Origin: UBA4582 sp013204195
GTDB taxonomy: Bacteria > Pseudomonadota > Gammaproteobacteria > Pseudomonadales > Azotimanducaceae
DNA length: 8,818 nucleotides
Direction: 5' to 3'
NCBI GenBank assembly: GCA_963925735.1
Contig: CAWUUH010000053.1
Coordinates: 1 to 8,818 of the forward strand
The translations under genes were made by a program, and so were the position numbers. The notes under the pieces are model-generated. The model was not told the DNA's origin, searched no databases, and worked only from the letters and a program-made list of their open reading frames with translations. Shown here in pieces: positions 1-6,215 of this stretch. Position 1 is the stretch's first letter; each line of letters begins with the position of its first letter.

Positions 1-40
1 AGCAGTGCTATAGCGGGTTTTTTTTCGTCTAGGTTTTTTT
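1..40. terminator. Possible half of a bidirectional terminator at the window edge
   Basis: Positions 13-17 read GCGGG and are followed at once by eight T (18-25), with a second seven-T run at 34-40. A G/C-rich arm followed by a T-run is the 3' half of a Rho-independent terminator. The matching CCCGC arm would have to lie to the left of the window, so the hairpin cannot be verified. The same structure read on the other strand would end the minus-strand operon that finishes with hsdA at 116. No complete stem is visible inside the window, so this is tentative. Confidence 0.3.
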
Positions 41-115
41 GGCATGGACAGCGGAGATTAAGGTGTTTGCTCAGGGCCTCTAGCCAGCCGCTCGTTGGCC
101 CCTAGAAAAGTTTCG

Positions 116-877
116 TTAGAAAGCATCGGGGCGTAGCATCGCGTCGTGTCCGCCATCGACAAACAGCACAGAGCCGCAGATAAAGCTGGATTTTTCGCCG
201 AGTAGAAACTCTACCAGGTCCGCCATGTCTGCGGGTCTGCCGGGACGTCCGACTGGGATGCTCGACAGGAATTTTTTGATAGCATCGCCATAAATCGGAT
301 CGTTGGCGACGGCGGCGGTCATTGGTGTTTCGGTGTAGCCTGGGGCAATTGCATTAATGCTAATGCCTTGCGCGGCAAGATCGGCCGTATTGCGGCGCAT
401 CCAGCGGGCAATGGCTTGCTTGGAGCCGCTATAGGTCTGTTGGCCGGTGATAGTGTCAGCCAGTGCTGCGGCTGCAGGCTCGTCGCCGGCTAGCAGTAGG
501 TCAACGTAATCAGGTCGATCACACATGGGTGCCGAATTTGATGAGATCAACACCACGCGACCATTACGACTGGCGAGTAGATCGCGCACGCCCTCGACGA
601 TGGTGGTGCAACCAAAATAGTTGACGCGTGTCACCAGGCCCCGATCAGGGATATGTGAACCAAGGCCGGCGCAGGTAATTAAGCCATCGAGCCCGTCTGG
701 AGCGCGTTCGTGGATGTCGTCAATGGCCCGTTGGCGGCCGTCGGCCGTGCTGAGGTCAGCGATAATGTCGGCGTCGGTTACGTCGACGACGATCACCTGA
801 TGGCCGTTCGCCAGCAGTCGTTGCTTGATGGCCGCACCGATACCGGTGGCGCCGCCTGTAAGTGCATAAATTCTCAT
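116..877 (-). CDS. hsdA: 3-alpha-hydroxysteroid dehydrogenase/carbonyl reductase (HsdA-like SDR)
   Basis: This 253-residue classical short-chain dehydrogenase is predicted to interconvert 3-alpha-hydroxy and 3-keto groups on the steroid A ring with NAD(H) in the cytoplasm. The glycine motif TGGATGIG is at 7-14 and Asp32, after the second beta strand, predicts NAD rather than NADP. CAG (69-71) replaces the common NNAG. The catalytic residues are Ser113, Tyr149 and Lys153 (Y-SGS-K). It resembles the Comamonas testosteroni enzyme as I remember it: the same segment IADLSTA (39-45), the same extra helical insertion between the catalytic Ser and Tyr (about 120-147), and a matching C-terminus (DAMLRP against DAVMRP). 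Length is close to that enzyme's 257. The start is set by GGAG six bases before the ATG. It is the last gene of the four-gene minus-strand run, 45 bp after the preceding SDR. The SDR call is near certain; the 3-alpha specificity rests on remembered similarity. Confidence 0.87.
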   Translation of the reverse strand: MRIYALTGGATGIGAAIKQRLLANGHQVIVVDVTDADIIADLSTADGRQRAIDDIHERAPDGLDGLITCAGLGSHIPDRGLVTRVNYFGCTTIVEGVRDLLASRNGRVVLISSNSAPMCDRPDYVDLLLAGDEPAAAALADTITGQQTYSGSKQAIARWMRRNTADLAAQGISINAIAPGYTETPMTAAVANDPIYGDAIKKFLSSIPVGRPGRPADMADLVEFLLGEKSSFICGSVLFVDGGHDAMLRPDAF

Positions 878-922
878 ACTACTCTCCTGCTGATGAAGGG
901 CTTGTTAGGGCTGCCGTTGTGC

Positions 923-1726
923 TTAAGGGTTGTCTAAGTGGGCCTGGATAGCACTGCCAGGTAAGGCCTGCATGCCGCCATCGATTTCGAGAATCTTGCC
1001 CGTCGTAAAACTGCTGGCAGGTGAGGCGAGGTAGAGCGCGCCTAGCGCAATATCTATAGGATCGCCCAAGCGGCGTAAGGGTATCCAGCGCTCAGCGTCG
1101 GCTTTGAGTTTAGGGTCGTTGCTGATAAAGGCCAGGCTAGGTGTTGCCACCGCGCCGGGTGCTACGGCATTGACTCGAATAGACGGTGCCAGTTCATAGG
1201 ACATGATACGTGTCATCTGATTCATGCCGGCCTTAGCGGCTGCATAAGCGGAGAAATTTTTATCCACCATCCAGCTGAGTGCGGATGAAATATTGACGAT
1301 GCTGGCCTGTGGGCTCTGGCGCAGATGGGGCAGGCACAGATGGGTGAGGGCGTAGGCTGAGCTTAGATTGATGCGCATGGTATGCTCAAATCGACTCATG
1401 TCTACCTTGTCGATGCTGCCCCAGCCGCGGCCGGGTGCACCCGCATTGTTGATTAAAATGTCAATGCCGCCAAAGGTGCTGATGGTCTCTGCGACGAGCT
1501 GTGCCAAAGCCTCTTCTTTAGTAACGTCACAAACTACCGCTAGTGCTTGCACGCCGTGAGCACGGACGGCGATCGCGGTGATCTCGATATCGGCCAAGGT
1601 GCGGGCAACGCAGACGACGTTTGCGCCCATCTCCGCAAAACTTTCGGCGATACACTTGCCGATGCCCTTGCCCGCGCCGGTTACAATCACGGTTTTTCCA
1701 TCGAGCCGAAAGGCGTCAAGTAACAT
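923..1726 (-). CDS. SDR family oxidoreductase, 7-alpha-hydroxysteroid dehydrogenase-like
   Basis: This is a 267-residue classical SDR. TGAGKGIG is at 16-23, NNAG at 93-96, the helix Asn at 120, Ser148, and Tyr161/Lys165 (YAAAK). The conserved loop NAVAPG (186-191) and a C-terminal IDGG (248-251) are present. The AlaArgThr at 41-43 after the second beta strand, where NAD enzymes carry Asp, suggests NADP(H). The opening (FRLDGK, ITGAG-type turn) and the IRVNAVAPGA and PLRRLG segments recall Escherichia coli 7-alpha-hydroxysteroid dehydrogenase HdhA, but similar segments occur in many SDRs, so the substrate is unproven. An in-frame upstream ATG at 1807 would overlap the amidohydrolase gene by 38 bp and add 27 residues unlike any SDR. 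The ATG at 1726 has a strong AGGAG seven bases upstream and gives a normal SDR N-terminus, so I chose it. The gene sits 43 bp after the amidohydrolase and 45 bp before hsdA. Confidence 0.85.
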   Translation of the reverse strand: MLLDAFRLDGKTVIVTGAGKGIGKCIAESFAEMGANVVCVARTLADIEITAIAVRAHGVQALAVVCDVTKEEALAQLVAETISTFGGIDILINNAGAPGRGWGSIDKVDMSRFEHTMRINLSSAYALTHLCLPHLRQSPQASIVNISSALSWMVDKNFSAYAAAKAGMNQMTRIMSYELAPSIRVNAVAPGAVATPSLAFISNDPKLKADAERWIPLRRLGDPIDIALGALYLASPASSFTTGKILEIDGGMQALPGSAIQAHLDNP

Positions 1727-1769
1727 GATCTTCTCCTGTGGTTTGTTGGTTGATTTATTAGGGATACTG

Positions 1770-3485
1770 TTAATCTGCGTGCCGCTGATAGTGGCTGACG
1801 CCGCCAATCATCGTGAGGTTGACGGGAATGTCCTTGATAGCCAGTGGGTCGCCCAGTGGATCTTGGTCGAGTACCACCAAATCTGCGAGCTTGCCTGGTT
1901 CGATAGAGCCTAGGTCTTTATCTCGAAAGATTTGCCACGCGGCATCAATGGTGACGCTGCGCAGGGCGCTGAGTACATCAATGCGTTGCGCCGGACCAAT
2001 AATGTTACCGCTGGCTGACAGCCTAGTGACGCACGACCAGACCGACAGCAAGGGGCTCATGGGGACAATAGGTGTGTCGAGATGGCTACTGAAGCGAACA
2101 TGGCGTTGCAGCGCAGACTGTGCCGGACTGATGTTGGCGGCACGGTCCGGACCCATGGTGACATCGCGATGTTGGTCACCCCAGTAATAAGTATGAGCAG
2201 AGAAGAAGCTGGGCGTGATGCCCAGTGCCGTCAGTCGGTCTAGCTGGTCATCGCGAAGCATTTGAGCATGGATCAGTATCATTCGAGGATCAGCGCGTGG
2301 CGTGGCTTTTTGCGCCATTTCGAAGGCGTTGATAATGTCTTCAATCGCCGCGTCGCCATTGCCATGGATGGCGAGTTGATAACCGGCAGCATGGTAACGG
2401 GCGATCCAAGCGGCGAGTTCGGTGAAGGGCATGCGTGGATAGCCGCGATAGGTGTGATCATCGCCGAAGGGCGTGTGATAGGGTTGGCTAAGATAGCCGG
2501 TAAAGCCTTGGATGCTGCCATCAGCGACTATTTTAACCGCGCCGATATGCAGGGTGTCGGTATTGTAGTTTTGCGGATCATCGGCGCCTTCGAGCAGGTC
2601 GAGTCCAAACTCATCGAATTTAGGCCATAATTCGAGTCGCATAGGCACCAGATTTAGCTGCTTGGCGAACCCCAGGCCTTGGGTGAATTCTCTTGAAACG
2701 GTGCCGCTTTGGGCGGTCGTTACACCCGCGTGCAGGTATTCCTCTGTAGCCTGCCGGGTCATTTGAAGAAATCCCAGTACGCCAATATCGAAGGTCTTAC
2801 GTTGTAGTGCCGTGGCGGCATTTTCCTCGAGCAGACCCGTCAGGCTGCCCTCATCGTCGCGCCCATAATGGCCTCCTGCTGGGTCCGGTGTCTTGGCGCT
2901 GATATCTACCGCCGCGAGCGCGGCGCTGTTAGCGACCGCCAGATGGCCGGAGACATGCATGATAAATACCGGATGATCTGGCACGGCAGCATCTAACTCT
3001 GCAATGCTGGGATGACGTCGCTCTGTCAGCATCAGGTTGTCGTAGCCAAAGCCGTTGACCCATTCTCCCTTGGGGGTAGCGCTGGCCCGGGTCTTGAGGG
3101 CCGCCAGTAAGGTCACGACCGAGGTGATGTTGCCAACCGGTGGGCTGCGTAGATCGGCCATAAACAGTGACATGCCAGAGCCGGGAAAGTGACTGTGGGC
3201 ATCGACAAAGCCGGGTACCAGGGTTTTGCCATGCAGATCATGGATTAGTGTTGTGGGAGTGATGAGGTGTTCGATCTCAGCTCGGCTGCCTACGGCAATG
3301 ATACGCTCACCTTCGATATACACTGCCTCGGCCAAGCTGTTGTTGGCGTCCATTGTGATGACCTGAGCATTAATAAATGCTTGGCTGGCCGGTGGTTTGG
3401 CTGGTTCTAGGTACAGATAGACGAAGCCTGCGAGGGCCATGACACTGAGCAGTAATACGGCAAGGCGTTTGACCCATTTTTGCAT
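1770..3485 (-). CDS. Membrane-anchored amidohydrolase (amidohydrolase family 3, YtcJ/NfdA-like)
   Basis: This 571-residue metal-dependent hydrolase belongs to the amidohydrolase superfamily, YtcJ-like group. Residues 1-8 are basic and 9-26 form a hydrophobic helix, followed by a Pro-rich linker, with no lipobox Cys. That implies an inner-membrane anchor or signal peptide and a periplasmic catalytic domain. The metal-site motifs are in the expected order: HxH at 97/99 in VPGFVDAHSH, Lys318 and Ala-Asp-Gly at 321-323, His374 in IHGNGD, His406 in IHAQ, and Asp470 near the C-terminal strand. The C-terminal GSIEPGKLADLVVLD segment (526-540) is the usual small beta-domain signature. GGAG lies eight bases before the ATG. 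Relatives cleave amides, formamides or related C-N bonds, and the natural substrate of most is unknown. Its place between a TetR regulator and steroid-type SDRs suggests a substrate entering this pathway, for instance a conjugated steroid, but nothing in the sequence proves that. Confidence 0.85.
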   Translation of the reverse strand: MQKWVKRLAVLLLSVMALAGFVYLYLEPAKPPASQAFINAQVITMDANNSLAEAVYIEGERIIAVGSRAEIEHLITPTTLIHDLHGKTLVPGFVDAHSHFPGSGMSLFMADLRSPPVGNITSVVTLLAALKTRASATPKGEWVNGFGYDNLMLTERRHPSIAELDAAVPDHPVFIMHVSGHLAVANSAALAAVDISAKTPDPAGGHYGRDDEGSLTGLLEENAATALQRKTFDIGVLGFLQMTRQATEEYLHAGVTTAQSGTVSREFTQGLGFAKQLNLVPMRLELWPKFDEFGLDLLEGADDPQNYNTDTLHIGAVKIVADGSIQGFTGYLSQPYHTPFGDDHTYRGYPRMPFTELAAWIARYHAAGYQLAIHGNGDAAIEDIINAFEMAQKATPRADPRMILIHAQMLRDDQLDRLTALGITPSFFSAHTYYWGDQHRDVTMGPDRAANISPAQSALQRHVRFSSHLDTPIVPMSPLLSVWSCVTRLSASGNIIGPAQRIDVLSALRSVTIDAAWQIFRDKDLGSIEPGKLADLVVLDQDPLGDPLAIKDIPVNLTMIGGVSHYQRHAD

Positions 3486-3515
3486 TGGTGTTGCTCCGTC
3501 TGTTGGTCCGTTGCC

Positions 3516-3532
3516 GGGTTGTTAGGGTTGTT
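3516..3532. repeat. Short tandem repeat GGGTTGTT x2 in the tetR-amidohydrolase gap
   Basis: GGGTTGTT at 3516-3523 recurs exactly at 3525-3532 after a single A, giving a 9-bp period. It lies in the 76-bp non-coding gap between the regulator stop and the amidohydrolase start, the longest gap within this minus-strand run. A tandem site on one helical face could bind a protein, but an 8-bp repeat in G/T-rich spacer may be chance. I see no convincing promoter beside it. Confidence 0.3.
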
Positions 3533-3561
3533 GATTGACAAATAGGGCTTGCCGCCAAAAG

Positions 3562-4200
3562 TTACCGCGGCGGCTGTGCAGTTGGTGGCGCAAGGGATTC
3601 GGCGAGAAACCCCGCGGTTTCGGCTAAGCGTACGGTCAAGTCAACCTGCTGGCTGGAGAGCCAGTTCAAGAGTGCATACAAGTAGCCCCCGACGAGCATT
3701 TGTACCAACAGTTCGATGCTGTAATCGGTTCGAACATCGCCCTGTTCGACGCCAGCATTCAACAAGCTGGCCATGGCTTCGTGCAGTCGGCTGAAGCGTG
3801 CCTGAGATTTGTCGACGTTGCCGAGAGCGCCCATGCCTTCGACTAGTATGAGGCGCGTTAGCGCCGGCGATCGGTTGATGTACCGTGCCGAACGGGCCAG
3901 TAGGCTTTGTAGGCGCCGCGCAGTGGTGTCGGGTTGCCTAATTTCGTCGTTGATATAAAGCAAAAATTGCCGGTCCATCTCGTCGATTAAGGTATGTAGC
4001 ACTGCTAGCTTTGACGGAAAGTAATTGAAAAATGTTGGCTTGGAGATATTGGCCTGCAACGCGATGGCATCGCAGGTGGTCTCGGTGTAGCCCTGCTGAA
4101 TAAACAGCGCTGTGGCGGCGTCACAGATCCGTTGATGGGTTTCTTTTTTCTTCCGTGCTCGCAAGCCCTCGGCGGGTAACACGGTAGCGGTACTTTTCAA
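3562..4200 (-). CDS. TetR/AcrR family transcriptional regulator
   Basis: This 212-residue TetR-type regulator has an N-terminal DNA-binding domain. Its helix-turn-helix is at about 41-64, including the family signature around Ser53-Lys54-Pro55-Thr56 and NYFPSK (59-64). The C-terminal all-helical domain (about 70-205) would bind a ligand and dimerise. An upstream ATG at 4257 would give 231 residues but has no ribosome binding site, and it lies at or before the transcription start expected from the candidate promoter. The TTG at 4200 has GGAGGA six bases upstream, so I take it as the start. The gene is divergent from the SDR-Rieske pair and leads the amidohydrolase-SDR-hsdA run, so it probably regulates both directions and itself. 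Its ligand is unknown; a steroid or its CoA ester would be the obvious guess from the neighbours. Confidence 0.88.
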   Translation of the reverse strand: MKSTATVLPAEGLRARKKKETHQRICDAATALFIQQGYTETTCDAIALQANISKPTFFNYFPSKLAVLHTLIDEMDRQFLLYINDEIRQPDTTARRLQSLLARSARYINRSPALTRLILVEGMGALGNVDKSQARFSRLHEAMASLLNAGVEQGDVRTDYSIELLVQMLVGGYLYALLNWLSSQQVDLTVRLAETAGFLAESLAPPTAQPPR

Positions 4201-4214
4201 GACAGGTCCTCCGT
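4186..4214 (-). promoter_or_regulatory. Ribosome binding site and TTG start of the tetR gene
   Basis: Read on the minus strand, GGAGGA is followed by six bases (CCTGTC) and then TTG at 4200-4198. This near-ideal Shine-Dalgarno and spacing decides the start in favour of TTG over the upstream ATG at 4257, which has only A/T-rich sequence before it. Confidence 0.7.
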
Positions 4215-4246
4215 CCGTTTGGGTTAGGTGGGAATGCTCAGAATGG

Positions 4247-4275
4247 TTGCATAGCAAAATATTAAACTCTAGTAT
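4247..4275 (+). promoter_or_regulatory. Weak candidate promoter for the SDR-Rieske operon
   Basis: TTGCAT (4247-4252) and TAGTAT (4270-4275) are 17 bp apart on the plus strand, with three and four of six consensus matches. An alternative -10, TATAAA at 4273-4278, is a better hexamer but at a wider spacing. Either would be followed closely by the palindrome at 4280-4295, placing a bound repressor over the transcription start. This is weaker than the divergent promoter. Confidence 0.3.
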
Positions 4276-4289
4276 AAAGTTTAACTCAA
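4261..4289 (-). promoter_or_regulatory. Candidate sigma-70 promoter for the tetR operon
   Basis: On the minus strand, TTGAGT (4289-4284) and TTTAAT (4266-4261) are separated by exactly 17 bp. They match the -35 and -10 consensus at four and five of six positions. Transcription would begin near 4254, leaving a leader of about 50 bases before the TTG start at 4200. The -35 element lies inside the 16-bp palindrome 4280-4295, as expected for an autorepressed TetR gene. It is a prediction by eye only. Confidence 0.5.
4262..4284. repeat. Second, overlapping inverted repeat TTAAACT-N9-AGTTTAA
   Basis: TTAAACT (4262-4268) and AGTTTAA (4278-4284) are perfect complements around a 9-bp spacer. The right arm overlaps the left arm of the 16-bp palindrome 4280-4295. 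The region thus carries several related half-sites, which could allow more than one dimer to bind. The A/T-rich composition raises the chance of coincidence. Confidence 0.35.
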
Positions 4290-4295
4290 GTTAAA
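4280..4295. promoter_or_regulatory. 16-bp palindrome, probable TetR operator
   Basis: TTTAACT-CA-AGTTAAA is a perfect inverted repeat with 7-bp arms and a 2-bp centre. It lies in the divergent region between the TetR gene and the plus-strand SDR, overlapping the candidate -35 of the regulator. The core AAC-N4-GTT resembles the spacing of operators for fatty-acid and lipid-responsive TetR proteins such as PsrA; that is a resemblance only. Position, symmetry and size all suit a TetR dimer site. Confidence 0.6.
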
Positions 4296-4368
4296 TAATA
4301 ATTCGGTGGTGCCGGCAGCCTGTTCGCCCTCGCACATTAACATCAGTCGCAGTTCAGCAGGGTGAGGT

Positions 4369-5136
4369 ATGGCCATGAAGTTAGTTGAGGGCAAAGTCGG
4401 GTTAGTGACGGGTGGCGGTGGCGGCATCGGTCGCGCTATCTGCGAAGTTTTTGCGCGAGAAGGGGCGCGAGTTGTGGTGGCAGATTTTAACGAGGCAACG
4501 GGTCAGGAGACAGTGGCGATAATACGCGCAGCCGGTGGTGAGGCCGTGTTCAGCAAGACCGATGTCACCCAAGAGGTGCAGGTCAAGGCTATGGTCGATC
4601 TGGCGATCAGCACCTATGGCGGTCTCGATATTGCCTGTAACAGCGCCGCGGTCAGCCGAGGTTCGGGTCCAATTCATCAATTTGAGCGCGCCGTGTTTGA
4701 TGACACGGTGACGATGTGTCTGACCAATACCTGGCTATGTTTGAAGCATCAGGTTGAAGCCATGTTGGCGAGTGGCCGTGGCGGTAGTATCGTCAATATC
4801 TCATCCAATGCGGGCTTGCGTGGCCAGCCTAACAATACCGCCTATGCTGCGGCCAAGGGCGCTGTTAATACGCTCACTATGAGCGCCGCGGTTGAGTATG
4901 GGCGCCAAGGAATCCGTATTAACGCGGTATCTCCCGGCGTCATACGCACACCGGCCCTGGAACAATACTTTACGGAACAACCAAAGATCGCCGAGGGTCT
5001 CAAGCGTATGGCGGCCATGAACCGTTTGGGTGAGCCTGAGGAAATTGCTGAGGCTGTGGTTTTTCTTTGTTCCGAGCGGGCCGCATTTATCACCGGCCAA
5101 ATACTCTGTGTCGATGGTGGGGCCGCTGTTAAATAA
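4369..5136 (+). CDS. SDR family oxidoreductase (NAD-type)
   Basis: This 255-residue classical SDR probably oxidises a secondary alcohol on a ring substrate. The glycine motif TGGGGGIG is at 14-21 and Asp39 at the end of the second beta strand predicts NAD(H). The usual NNAG is replaced by NSAA (91-94). Catalytic residues Asn120, Ser146, Tyr159 and Lys163 (YAAAK) are all present, as are NAVSPG (185-190) and VDGG (248-251). Two ATGs compete: AGGG lies six bases before the ATG at 4369, and GAGG seven bases before the ATG at 4375. The two-residue difference does not affect function. It is the first gene of the plus-strand unit, opposite the TetR gene and 53 bp before the Rieske oxygenase, so the two probably act on successive intermediates. 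The sequence pattern resembles cyclic-alcohol and dihydrodiol dehydrogenases as well as hydroxysteroid dehydrogenases; I cannot assign the substrate. Confidence 0.87.
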   Translation: MAMKLVEGKVGLVTGGGGGIGRAICEVFAREGARVVVADFNEATGQETVAIIRAAGGEAVFSKTDVTQEVQVKAMVDLAISTYGGLDIACNSAAVSRGSGPIHQFERAVFDDTVTMCLTNTWLCLKHQVEAMLASGRGGSIVNISSNAGLRGQPNNTAYAAAKGAVNTLTMSAAVEYGRQGIRINAVSPGVIRTPALEQYFTEQPKIAEGLKRMAAMNRLGEPEEIAEAVVFLCSERAAFITGQILCVDGGAAVK

Positions 5137-5189
5137 TCGCGGCACCAAAAATCATCGCTACTGCTTTCTTATTTTTGTTGGAGTCACCT

Positions 5190-6194
5190 ATGATCATTGC
5201 CCGTACCAGCACTAAACCGCCGATCGACCTGCCGATGCCTTATGGTTGGTTTCAGTTGTTATATTCCTCAGAACTCGCGGTGGGCGAAGCCGTACCGTTA
5301 AATTATTTCGGCCAAGAGTTGGTGGCATTTCGCACCGAGTCGGGGGTCGCAAAGGTCGTCGATGCCTATTGTCCGCATATGGGTGCGCACCTCGGTTATG
5401 GAATTCACGAGCAGGCGGGTAAAGGCTCAGCGGTGGTTGGCGAAAATATTGTTTGTCCATTCCACGGTTGGCAATTCAACGGCGAAGGCCAGTGCAAACA
5501 CATTCCTTATGGGATAAATCCGCCGCCTCGGGTCGCTCGCGGCGAGCAGGTGTTGGGCGCCTGGGCAGTACGCGAGGTGAACCAGTGTGTTCTGGTTTGG
5601 TATCACCCTGAAGGCATTGAGCCGTTGTTTGAGCCGGAAAGTCTGTCAGAGGCAGCAGCGAATAATGACGAGTGGGGTGAGATTCAAGCCTTTAGCTGGG
5701 ATATTCACACGCATATGCAGGAGATCGGTGAGAATGCAGTCGACGCGGTGCACTTTAAAACCGTACACGGCACCAAAGAAATTCCCGATGTGATGGATTC
5801 AGTATTCGACGGTCACCTTCGATCGGGCTTGTTGAAGACTCTGAATCCAACGCCCAAGGGCGTAGTTGAAGGTACCATCGAGAACAAGAGTATCGGTCCT
5901 GGATTGGCGATCATTCGATTTTCCGGTCTTTGCGATACGCTCTTGATGGCTAACCTGACCCCAATAACACCCGAACACTGTCGCGCTATGTATGCTTTTA
6001 TGCAGAAAAAAGTCGATGGAAAGACACCGGTGGGGGGCATCGGTGGTGCGATCATTGCCAATATTTGCCAGCAAATGGAGGAGGATCGGATTATCTGGAA
6101 CCGAAAGAAATTTCACGCCAAACCTATGCTCTGTGATGGCGACGGTCCGTTTGCCAAGTTTCGTAACTGGTACGGGCAATTTTTGGTGCAGTGA
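5190..6194 (+). CDS. Rieske non-haem iron oxygenase, KshA-like (steroid-ring hydroxylase type)
   Basis: This 334-residue oxygenase component of a Rieske system would insert oxygen into a ring substrate using electrons from a separate reductase. The [2Fe-2S] ligands are Cys61-Pro-His63 and Cys89-Pro-Phe-His92. The mononuclear iron site is in NAVDAVHFKTVH: Asp185 as the bridge to the neighbouring subunit, and His188 and His193 as ligands. Asp299 in EEDRIIW is the probable third ligand. The C-terminal stretch IIWNRK, then P-M-L, DGDGP and RNWYGQF (301-331) follows the pattern I recall for 3-ketosteroid 9-alpha-hydroxylase KshA and related sterol desaturases. The loop between the two cluster motifs is 25 residues, longer than the usual 15-17. 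A TTG at 5175 would add five residues, but GGAG six bases before the ATG at 5190 decides the start. No reductase (KshB) or ferredoxin is encoded in the window. The family is firm; 9-alpha activity is not shown. Confidence 0.85.
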   Translation: MIIARTSTKPPIDLPMPYGWFQLLYSSELAVGEAVPLNYFGQELVAFRTESGVAKVVDAYCPHMGAHLGYGIHEQAGKGSAVVGENIVCPFHGWQFNGEGQCKHIPYGINPPPRVARGEQVLGAWAVREVNQCVLVWYHPEGIEPLFEPESLSEAAANNDEWGEIQAFSWDIHTHMQEIGENAVDAVHFKTVHGTKEIPDVMDSVFDGHLRSGLLKTLNPTPKGVVEGTIENKSIGPGLAIIRFSGLCDTLLMANLTPITPEHCRAMYAFMQKKVDGKTPVGGIGGAIIANICQQMEEDRIIWNRKKFHAKPMLCDGDGPFAKFRNWYGQFLVQ

Positions 6195-6215
6195 ATTGGT
6201 TGGCGTTTCGGTGAG

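Noticed and set aside
73..105. Imperfect inverted repeats (GGGCC 74-78 with GGCCC 97-101, CTAG-bearing arms) after hsdA
   Set aside because: The arms are short and interrupted, and no T-run follows on the minus strand, so it is not a convincing terminator.
1727..1807. N-terminal extension of the SDR starting at ATG 1807
   Set aside because: It overlaps the amidohydrolase gene, has no SDR-like sequence, and the ATG at 1726 has a strong AGGAG site.
2262..2630. 122-codon plus-strand open frame opposite the amidohydrolase gene
   Set aside because: It is antisense to a well-supported gene, has no ribosome binding site or family resemblance, and is typical of long shadow frames in GC-rich DNA.
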